Source of the DNA: Anaerolineaceae bacterium
GTDB taxonomy: Bacteria > Chloroflexota > Anaerolineae > Anaerolineales > Anaerolineaceae
Direction: 5' to 3'
DNA length: 12,578 bases
Assembly: GCA_017995665.1 (NCBI GenBank)
Contig: JAGOIM010000026.1
Location: forward strand, 1 to 12,578
This document shows positions 7,437 to 12,578 of this stretch, piece after piece (the first letter of the stretch is position 1; each line of letters opens with the position of its first letter). Made by a program: the position numbers and the translations under genes. Below the pieces are notes generated by a model. The model searched no databases. It was not told where the DNA came from and saw only the letters and a program-made list of their open reading frames with translations.

Positions 7437-7511
7437 TTTATCGTAACCGGCAAGATTCTGGCAAATTAATCGCCGGATTCAAAGACGGAATCCGGCCTAC
7501 GATTGAGTCAG
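7437..7511. repeat. 75-bp composite repeat, copy A (contains an inverted REP-like unit)
   Basis: This segment recurs exactly 96 bases downstream at 7533-7607. From the TCGT at 7441 onward, 64 of 71 aligned bases match by my count. It begins like a tandem unit (ATCGTAACCGGC) and passes through CTGGCAAATTAA. It then holds a perfect 9-bp hairpin (7472-7480 with 7488-7496) whose GTAG foot is on the - strand at 7497-7500. Confidence 0.8.
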
Positions 7512-7532
7512 TGCTCTTCAAACCGGCATTCC

Positions 7533-7607
7533 TTTATCGTAACCGGCAAAATTCTGGCAAATTAAAAGCCGGATCCAAAGACGGAATCCGGCCTACAGTT
7601 AAGTCAG
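7533..7607. repeat. 75-bp composite repeat, copy B
   Basis: This is the second copy of the segment at 7437-7511. The 21 bases between the copies (7512-7532) match, with one mismatch, the right half of the third tandem unit. So the two composites appear to have arisen by duplication of a piece that included part of a tandem unit. Its hairpin has one arm mismatch (GCCGGATCC at 7568-7576 opposite GAATCCGGC at 7584-7592). Confidence 0.8.
7559..7592 (-). terminator. Probable intrinsic terminator of thrS (REP-like hairpin)
   Basis: Read on the - strand, a hairpin with GCCGGATTCC and GGATCCGGC arms lies about 28 bases after the thrS stop and is followed by TTTTAATTT. The T-run is interrupted, so termination may be incomplete. 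The copy at 7472-7496 could serve as a backup, although its trailing bases (GATTAATTT) are poorer. Confidence 0.55.
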
Positions 7608-7620
7608 GAATTATCCAAAC

Positions 7621-9405
7621 CTAAATTTTCTTTTCAATCTCATCTAATGCCAAGGCGATGAAATCTTCGACACTCATTGCACCGGGGTTGTCTCCGTTAC
7701 GACGGCGTAAAGCAACTTGCCCTTCTTCCATCTCGCGGTCGCCGATGACCAACATGTAAGGATATTTCGCTTTTTGGGCGTTGCGGATTTTGGCGTTCAT
7801 TCGATCCGAACTGTCGTCAACCGTAACGCGCAAACCTTTAGCCTTCAACTGCTTGGCAACCTCGTGAGCATAATCGTTGTGACGGTCGGCAATCGGAACC
7901 AACATGACCTGTTTTGGCGAGAGCCATACCGGGAATGCGCCACCATAATGTTCAATCAGCACACCAAAGAAGCGTTCCATCGAACCCAACAAAGCGCGGT
8001 GGACCATCAAGGGACGATGTTCTTTGCCATCTTCGCCAATATAGGTCAGGTCGAAACGTTCCGGCAGGTTGAAATCGAATTGAATCGTCGAAAGCTGCCA
8101 TTCCCGGCCCAAAGCGTCGCGCACTTTCAGGTCAATTTTGGGGCCATAGAAAGCACCGCCACCGGCATCAAGTTCGTAAGGAACGCCGACACGTTTGAGG
8201 GTGTCTTCAAGAGCGGCTTCGGCATCGTGCCAAAGTTTTTCGTCGCCAACGCTTTTTTCTGGCATCGTACTCAAATATGCCTGGAAGTCATTGAAACCGA
8301 ATGCTCGCAGCATGTTGATGCTGAAATTGAGAGCGAAGTCGACTTCTTCTCCCATTTGATCAGGGCGGCAGAAATGATGGGCATCATCCTGGGTAAAACC
8401 ACGAACACGCATCAAACCATGCATAACGCCGGAACGTTCGTAGCGATATACCGTGCCTTTTTCTGCAAAACGGAGGGGCAAATCACGATAAGAACGCAAT
8501 TGGCTCTTGTATATGTGCAAATGGAAGGGACAGTTCATCGGCTTAAGATAATATTCCTGGTCCTCAATTGTGATTGGGGCATACATATTTTCTTTGTAAA
8601 AACCGAGATGTCCGCTGGTCTCCCATAAACTGGCTTTACCGATATGGGGGGTGTAGACCATATCGTAGTCGTTGGCAACGTGTTGATCGTCCCAAAAGGT
8701 TTCGATTTGATGGCGAATCATCCCGCCATTGGGGTGCCAGAGAATCAGACCCTGACCGACTTCGTCATTGGTGCTATAGAGGTCAAGCTCTTTGCCAAGC
8801 TTGCGATGATCGCGCTTGCGAGCTTCTTCGAGGCGCCAGAGATAATCTTTGAGATCGTCTTTGCTTTCCCAGGCGGTTCCATAAATACGCTGGAGCATCG
8901 GGCGATGTTCATCACCGCGCCAATAGGCGCCGGCAACGTTGAGCAGTTTGATGGCTGTCGGATTAATTTGAGCGGTGCTTTCAACGTGGGGACCCTTGCA
9001 GAGGTCAACGAAGTTGCCGGAACGATAAATCGTAATCGGAACTTTTTGATCGGTTGGGTTGCCGTCGTCGTCCAGGTTGCCTTGTTCCAAGCCTTCAATC
9101 AGCTCGATTTTGTAAGGTTGATCCGCGAACATCTTTTTGGCTTGATCAGCGCTGATTTCTTCGACTTTAAATTCTTCTTTACTCTTGATCAGCTCTTGCA
9201 TTCGCTTTTCGATTGTAGCAAGGTCGTCAGGAGTGAGCGTTCTCGGCAAGTCAAAATCGTAATAGAAACCATCATCAATGGCAGGACCGATAGCAACTTT
9301 GCCATCAGGGAACATTTCCAAAACGGCTTCAGCCATGACGTGGGCAGCCGAGTGGCGGATACGGAAAAGTTGTGACTTAGCGTATTCTTCTTGTTTGGTT
9401 GACAT
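7621..9405 (-). CDS. thrS: Threonyl-tRNA synthetase, form lacking the TGS domain
   Basis: The product has 594 residues and charges tRNA-Thr with threonine in the cytoplasm. The editing domain comes first: H18-x3-H22 (RHSAAH) and C136/H140 in DLCKGPH, which hydrolyse Ser-tRNA-Thr. The class II catalytic core follows, with zinc ligands Cys292 (MNCPFH), His343 (DDAHHF) and His469 (MVHRALLGS), motif 2 at about 320-345 (RYERSG...FTQDD) and motif 3 at about 466-497. The C-terminal anticodon-binding domain is about 498-590. Family members are usually about 640 residues with an N-terminal TGS domain; here the editing domain starts near residue 15, so TGS is absent. The frame stays open upstream to 9573, but that stretch is the T-box leader. 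ATG 9405 has GGAGA just before it and starts MSTKQEEYAKSQLFRIRHSA. Confidence 0.96.
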   Translation of the reverse strand: MSTKQEEYAKSQLFRIRHSAAHVMAEAVLEMFPDGKVAIGPAIDDGFYYDFDLPRTLTPDDLATIEKRMQELIKSKEEFKVEEISADQAKKMFADQPYKIELIEGLEQGNLDDDGNPTDQKVPITIYRSGNFVDLCKGPHVESTAQINPTAIKLLNVAGAYWRGDEHRPMLQRIYGTAWESKDDLKDYLWRLEEARKRDHRKLGKELDLYSTNDEVGQGLILWHPNGGMIRHQIETFWDDQHVANDYDMVYTPHIGKASLWETSGHLGFYKENMYAPITIEDQEYYLKPMNCPFHLHIYKSQLRSYRDLPLRFAEKGTVYRYERSGVMHGLMRVRGFTQDDAHHFCRPDQMGEEVDFALNFSINMLRAFGFNDFQAYLSTMPEKSVGDEKLWHDAEAALEDTLKRVGVPYELDAGGGAFYGPKIDLKVRDALGREWQLSTIQFDFNLPERFDLTYIGEDGKEHRPLMVHRALLGSMERFFGVLIEHYGGAFPVWLSPKQVMLVPIADRHNDYAHEVAKQLKAKGLRVTVDDSSDRMNAKIRNAQKAKYPYMLVIGDREMEEGQVALRRRNGDNPGAMSVEDFIALALDEIEKKI

Positions 9406-9408
9406 AAT

Positions 9409-9413
9409 TCTCC
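9409..9413 (-). promoter_or_regulatory. Ribosome-binding site that sets the thrS start
   Basis: On the - strand GGAGA lies three bases before ATG 9405. This supports the short form of ThrS and excludes the upstream in-frame start at 9573, which falls inside the leader RNA. Confidence 0.75.
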
Positions 9414-9463
9414 ATCCCGGTTGTTTTTTGAGATTTTTGAAGGGGCTTTTCGTACAACGGGTT

Positions 9464-9492
9464 AAAACAAAAAGACCCTCGCCTGGGGCGAG
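9464..9492 (-). terminator. T-box leader intrinsic terminator
   Basis: On the - strand CTCGCC, a three-base loop and GGCGAG form a compact GC-rich stem, followed by GGTCTTTTTGTTTT. It lies directly after the T-box motif and before the thrS coding region, which is where a transcriptional T-box terminator belongs. Uncharged tRNA-Thr would favour the competing antiterminator and let thrS be transcribed. Confidence 0.85.
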
Positions 9493-9702
9493 AGATCTCT
9501 CACGCGGTTCCACCCAGATTGCTTCTTTAGGAATGAAGCATCTCATTGTGCCGATAACGGGGCAACCGTTCACCTTAGTGGGCCAATAGCCGTTCAGGAT
9601 CTTGCTGGCAGGGGGTTTTCGGAAGCTTGCCTAAACCGGTTCACACTATCCCGATCTCACTGATAGACAGAGGGCAACTTAATCTTCCTGCTTTAACGCA
9701 TT
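9464..9702 (-). promoter_or_regulatory. T-box leader of thrS (threonine-responsive)
   Basis: The 5' leader of thrS has the T-box parts in order on the - strand. Stem I base is GCAGG (9687-9691) paired with CCTGC (9608-9612), and its upper helix is TTGCC/GGCAA. The 3' side of the internal loop contains GAAAACCCC; within it ACC (9614-9616), a Thr codon, is the likely specifier. A stem-III hairpin, GCTTC/GAAGC, spans 9521-9539. The conserved T-box GGGTGGAACCGCG is at 9503-9515, followed by the terminator at 9464-9492. The TGGAACC part would pair with the NCCA end of uncharged tRNA-Thr. The class is firm from the T-box motif plus terminator; the exact specifier is my reading of the fold. T-boxes have been described in Chloroflexota as well as Firmicutes. 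Confidence 0.9.
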
Positions 9703-9708
9703 GCGGTA

Positions 9709-9737
9709 AATATAATGCTTTTTAATGTGAAATGCAA
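9709..9737 (-). promoter_or_regulatory. Sigma70-like promoter of the thrS T-box leader
   Basis: On the - strand, -35 TTGCAT (9732-9737) and -10 TATATT (9709-9714) are separated by exactly 17 bases. Transcription would begin near 9702, about ten bases before the Stem I base of the T-box, which fits well. Confidence 0.75.
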
Positions 9738-9956
9738 GGGGTTTTAGAAGCAGGAAGAAATTCTCCTTTATAGAATAAAGCAAGGTTTTGCCTAATAAAT
9801 TAACCGGTTCTCTTTGCTCCTTGCCTTGCTTCCCTGTATTCTTGCATTCTGTCCGGGATGCAATTTGCATTTCGATAAAAATGGTATACTTGAGGCAATA
9901 AAGATCAATAAACTTATTCATCTTTTTGTAAGCTTGGAGATTGAGAGGAATTTATT
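9738..9956. other. Divergent intergenic region between thrS and the LysM gene
   Basis: The stretch from the thrS promoter to the LysM start holds no credible gene. It contains an extended -10 promoter for the LysM gene at 9882-9890 and a moderately AT-rich 5' untranslated region. I see no operator-like inverted repeat that stands out. Confidence 0.6.
9882..9890 (+). promoter_or_regulatory. Putative extended -10 promoter for the LysM gene
   Basis: TGGTATACT combines a TG extension with a TATACT -10 box, about 67 bases before the start codon. A good -35 is missing at 17 bases: TTGCAT sits only 14 bases upstream. Extended -10 promoters tolerate this. Confidence 0.45.
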
Positions 9957-10694
9957 ATGGCAAGAAAACCATCCGGAAGCCTGTTGTCTTCCTATAGAAA
10001 GAAAAAACGCAACAATCGCTCTGTGCTGATTATTGTTGCAGCCATTCTGGTTGTCGCCGGTTTGGTAGTCCTGGCACTCTGGGCTTTTGGCGCAATTGGT
10101 GACGGCCCCGGCTTGTTCTCCACCAAAACCCCTACCCCTACTGCGACTTTTACCCCCACCCCGGTTACACCATCCCCAACGGCGACAATTACGGGAACAC
10201 CAACCGATACACCGACCATTACGCCTACTCCAACGCAAGACGGTCCTTCTGATTACATTGTTCAGGCAGATGACTTCACCTGTGCCGATATTGCCGAGAA
10301 GTTCAATGTTGACCTCGAAGTTTTCCTCTATGTCAATGGCATGGGTTTAGGTGATTCTTGTATCATCCGTGAAGGCCGCTTGATGAAGATCCCGGCTCCC
10401 TGGCAACAGATGCCGACCTCAACGCCGGTTCCCACCGACTTGGCTCCCGGCACAATTATCGACTATTATGTCGAACCCGGTGCGACGCTGGCGTCAATCG
10501 CCAACTATTTCCGCTCCACTCCGGATCAAATCATCGCAGAGACGAATAAATACCGCTCGGCAAATGGCATTACCCTTTTGCTGACGGAGAATACACCCTT
10601 GAGAATGGGCGATCTGCTGAAGGTTCCTGCTAATATTGCCACACCGGTTCCCAGTGCTACAGCAACCCGAACGGTTACCCCATCCGCACCGTAA
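9957..10694 (+). CDS. Membrane-anchored protein with two LysM domains
   Basis: The product has 245 residues: a basic N-terminus (RKKKRNNR, 14-21), one transmembrane helix (about 23-45) acting as an uncleaved anchor, and then a Thr/Pro-rich linker (57-94). LysM domain 1 is at about 100-146 (YIVQADDFTCADIAEKFNV ... GRLMKIP) and LysM domain 2 at about 170-224 (YYVEPGATLASIANYF ... MGDLLKVP). A Thr/Pro/Ser tail ends the protein. By the positive-inside rule the LysM part is outside the cell. LysM modules bind N-acetylglucosamine-containing polymers such as peptidoglycan; no catalytic domain is attached, so an envelope-binding or scaffolding role is likely. The first LysM contains C109 and C135, which could form a disulphide. 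AGGA at 9946-9949 supports the start. The gene is monocistronic, with a terminator just after it. Confidence 0.88.
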   Translation: MARKPSGSLLSSYRKKKRNNRSVLIIVAAILVVAGLVVLALWAFGAIGDGPGLFSTKTPTPTATFTPTPVTPSPTATITGTPTDTPTITPTPTQDGPSDYIVQADDFTCADIAEKFNVDLEVFLYVNGMGLGDSCIIREGRLMKIPAPWQQMPTSTPVPTDLAPGTIIDYYVEPGATLASIANYFRSTPDQIIAETNKYRSANGITLLLTENTPLRMGDLLKVPANIATPVPSATATRTVTPSAP

Positions 10695-10713
10695 TTGCCT
10701 AATCAATAGAAGC

Positions 10714-10747
10714 AAAAAGGCTGTCGATAAAAACGACAGCCTTTTTT
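10714..10747. terminator. Bidirectional intrinsic terminator between convergent genes
   Basis: GGCTGTCG (10719-10726) and CGACAGCC (10734-10741) form a perfect 8-bp stem with a seven-base loop. It has AAAAA before it and TTTTTT after it, so it reads as a terminator on both strands. It lies between the LysM gene (ends 10694) and the DUF4173-type gene (- strand, ends 10792) and probably serves both. Confidence 0.92.
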
Positions 10748-10791
10748 ATTACCCAGATAAAGGGAAATTTAGTTTCTGTAGCTCAATCTGC

Positions 10792-12486
10792 TTAATCATC
10801 AAAGCCAGAACGACAATAAATTTCTTCACCGTCAATAATAAAACCGAGGTTGTAGCCGTCATATACTTCAGACATAGGCCATTTTTGATTCAGGGCTTTG
10901 TTCTCCTGATGGAGTTCGGCAGCTCGCGCTCTTGAAAAATTCTTATCCAACCAGTTTGAATCAGATTGATGCGCAAAGCGTTGGTCAATTTTCGCCGCCC
11001 GACAAACCATCACTTTTTCCAAATTGGATTGTATTTTTTCGGGCAAACTTCCGGAATTCAACATCTGATAAAGATAGGGGTCGGCATCTGTCGAGAGTTC
11101 CTGTGCCAGATAGGCGTAATCCAGATCTTCGCCCTCAAGAGCGCGTTCGAGGTTGTGCTGTGCTAAAACCTGATCCACATTGACCAGCGCCAGCGTGCCG
11201 CTGAAGAGAACCAGAGCAACAAGCAGAACCAAAGCCAGACGTTTAAACCCGCCGCGCAGTTCCATGGCAAAGAGCGAAAGCAAAATTGCAGCGAGGAAGA
11301 AGAGGAAAATCTGAGGGATAAAGCGGTGAACGGTCAATCCATAGGCATTAACGTACATGCCAACCCGTTTGAAGGCAGAAACCAAAATTACGCCAACCTG
11401 TAGCAGTAAGAGCGCACCTAAAATTGAAAAAATGCGCTTCTGAGGCGGCAATGCCCGTTTGGTGAAAGAGGCTAAAGCGTAATAGACAATCCCGGCAATG
11501 CCAGCGACGGTCAGCAGTTCGTTAAAACCACGCGTGGCATATTCGGCATAGGTGAAACCCTCAAAGCTGATATTGGCTTCACCGGCAAAAAGATATTGAA
11601 ATTGAATGACTAAAAAGAAGCCGAAGAGCAAGTTGAGGCTGACCAAGGCGATGCTCGTTTCGATCATTCCGAGGAAGGGTTTGATGAGAGGCTTGTCTTG
11701 CTTAAGATCCATCGGTTTAGATTTGAAATACAAACCCAGCCAGACCCCGGCAGCCAGTAGCCAGCTAAAAAAGAGCGTTAGCAAGATACGGCTAAAGGCT
11801 TGATCGAGCAAGTCGTTTTTTAACCAAACGGTCAAAGAATCCAGGCGGCTCTCAAAAACCGCATCGGCAAAAGAGAAAAGTATGCTGAAAACGATAATCA
11901 GAGGGATTGTAATCAAAATGCCTTTCAGAACGCCTGAAAGCGCTTTTTTCTCTGTGCTCTTTTCCGCCATGTCTTGCTTGCCGCGAATTGTCTGGAGCAC
12001 AAGCAGGGGAAAACCGGTGAAAAAACTTACAACTGCCATTGAAGCAGTTTTGAGGTACTCCCTCAGGCGAAACTGCCCCCATAGCCCGTTGATAAAATCG
12101 GCACTCAATAAGACGAGTGTGAGCAATGTGGCAAAAACAGAGATGAGGACCGTGTAAGTCTCGTCACGAAAAGCGAGGATACTGCTTAAGGCAAGTGTAA
12201 TCAGGCTTAAGCCGGTTGCGCTCCCTTTTATTTTTTGCCCCTGAAGGGCTGTGTTGAAAAAGTAGACTCCAGAAATGATTATTATAGAAAGCGGAAAGCG
12301 CAGACTGATTTGATTGACATTCCACCAGACGAGCATTAACAAAGCTCCGCCAAGAATCAAGCTCAAAAATGTCAGCCCGGGATGCCTTAGGGTTTTTTCC
12401 GGTGTGGGGGTGTTGTCGATTTTCGAATCATTCCCTTCGGACTGAAAATTGTTATTTAATTCTTGTATATTTTCTTCTTGGTTCAT
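10792..12486 (-). CDS. DUF4173-type polytopic membrane protein
   Basis: The product has 564 residues. A polar N-terminus (1-35) is followed by about twelve hydrophobic segments between residues 38 and 435, then a soluble C-terminal part (436-564). Two motifs identify the DUF4173 (DUF4153-related) family: FTYAEYATRGFNELL (311-325) and AFKRVGMYVNAYGLTVHRF (371-389). The biochemical role of this family is not established; members are often found near transporters or sensory genes, but here none is adjacent. The C-terminal region has a charged helix-rich stretch and two cysteines (494, 558) and resembles no enzyme that I recognise. The open frame extends 12 codons further up to 12522, but ATG 12486 has AGGAG nine bases upstream while 12522 has only a weak AGGG, so I prefer 12486. 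Confidence 0.82.
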   Translation of the reverse strand: MNQEENIQELNNNFQSEGNDSKIDNTPTPEKTLRHPGLTFLSLILGGALLMLVWWNVNQISLRFPLSIIIISGVYFFNTALQGQKIKGSATGLSLITLALSSILAFRDETYTVLISVFATLLTLVLLSADFINGLWGQFRLREYLKTASMAVVSFFTGFPLLVLQTIRGKQDMAEKSTEKKALSGVLKGILITIPLIIVFSILFSFADAVFESRLDSLTVWLKNDLLDQAFSRILLTLFFSWLLAAGVWLGLYFKSKPMDLKQDKPLIKPFLGMIETSIALVSLNLLFGFFLVIQFQYLFAGEANISFEGFTYAEYATRGFNELLTVAGIAGIVYYALASFTKRALPPQKRIFSILGALLLLQVGVILVSAFKRVGMYVNAYGLTVHRFIPQIFLFFLAAILLSLFAMELRGGFKRLALVLLVALVLFSGTLALVNVDQVLAQHNLERALEGEDLDYAYLAQELSTDADPYLYQMLNSGSLPEKIQSNLEKVMVCRAAKIDQRFAHQSDSNWLDKNFSRARAAELHQENKALNQKWPMSEVYDGYNLGFIIDGEEIYCRSGFDD

Positions 12487-12495
12487 TCTAAATCT

Positions 12496-12500
12496 CTCCT
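12496..12500 (-). promoter_or_regulatory. Ribosome-binding site that sets the DUF4173 gene start
   Basis: On the - strand AAAAAGGAG lies nine bases before ATG 12486. It falls inside the alternative 12-codon extension, which argues that the extension is leader and not protein. I see no convincing promoter in the remaining bases to 12578. Confidence 0.6.
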
Positions 12501-12578
12501 TTTTGATTGGAAGATACTGCATCGCAAGCCCTAAGGTGAGCGACTTAGCCTAAGCATAGTCCGCCCCTGCTCTCAAAA

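Larger units (their letters stand above)
7200..7607. repeat. REP-like palindrome array in the livM/thrS convergent gap
   Basis: About 400 bases between the two convergent genes consist almost wholly of short imperfect palindromes built on GCCGGC or GCCGGAT cores. Several have a tetranucleotide GTAG (variants GTAA, GCAG) directly at the 5' foot of the hairpin, the arrangement of REP elements recognised by REP-associated (RAYT) transposases. Units on the + strand start at 7200, 7239, 7280, 7321, 7361 and 7401. Units read on the - strand occupy 7472-7500 and 7568-7596. The - strand units end, on the + strand, in ATCCGGCCTAC, which from memory also occurs in enterobacterial REP sequences. No transposase gene lies in the window, and no protein gene is credible here. 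Confidence 0.8.

Noticed and set aside
7331..7624. A 97-codon open frame on the + strand inside the repeat array
   Set aside because: Its peptide repeats only reflect the DNA repeats; it has no ribosome site and no protein signature.
7717..9375. Two long open frames (7717-8628 and 8644-9375) on the + strand opposite thrS
   Set aside because: They lie fully antisense to a well-supported thrS, show no recognisable domain and mirror its codon pattern.
9918..10350. Open frames overlapping the Thr/Pro linker of the LysM gene in other frames
   Set aside because: Their low-complexity peptides come from the repetitive linker DNA; the LysM frame has clear domains.

Overview
The window reads as chromosomal DNA of a Chloroflexota bacterium, most likely an Anaerolineae-like lineage. 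This is inferred from gene content, not from a marker gene. The clues are a lipoprotein solute-binding protein with a Glu/Pro/Val linker, a LysM protein with a Thr-Pro linker, a transcriptional T-box leader on thrS, and moderate GC. No phage, plasmid, transposase, tRNA, rRNA or CRISPR locus is visible.

Left region (1-7173, all + strand). A run of eight co-oriented genes starts with the 3' end of an SCP-x-type thiolase. It continues with a DUF35 zinc-ribbon/OB-fold protein and an alpha/beta hydrolase. A complete Liv-type (HAAT family) ABC importer follows: lipoprotein binding protein, LivG and LivF ATPases, and LivH and LivM permeases. Gaps are 1, 13, 62, 95, 51, 8 and 2 bases, so most of this is probably one transcript. 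A strong hairpin after the binding-protein gene could set its expression apart from the membrane and ATPase subunits. The grouping suggests uptake of an organic acid or amino acid joined to acyl-CoA metabolism; the substrate cannot be read from the sequence.

Middle region (7174-7620). The convergent gap between livM and thrS is packed with short palindromes. Several carry a GTAG (or GTAA/GCAG) foot, the arrangement of bacterial REP elements. Five lie in tandem with a 40-41 bp period. Two more lie in opposite orientation inside a 75-bp sequence that is repeated 96 bp later. The outermost hairpins also look like the intrinsic terminators of livM and thrS.

Right region (7621-12578). thrS (- strand) encodes a threonyl-tRNA synthetase without the N-terminal TGS domain. 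It lies behind a T-box leader with a plausible ACC specifier, the canonical T-box motif, an intrinsic terminator and a sigma70-like promoter. Divergent from it is a membrane-anchored protein with two LysM domains. This gene converges, across a bidirectional terminator, on a large polytopic membrane protein of the DUF4173 type.

Three translation starts differ from the longest open frame: livF (3861), thrS (9405) and the DUF4173 gene (12486). In each case a Shine-Dalgarno sequence decides it. Nothing in the window forms an obvious new multi-gene system. The items most worth following are the REP-like array, the ~165-residue insertion in LivH, and the thiolase/DUF35/hydrolase/importer cluster.
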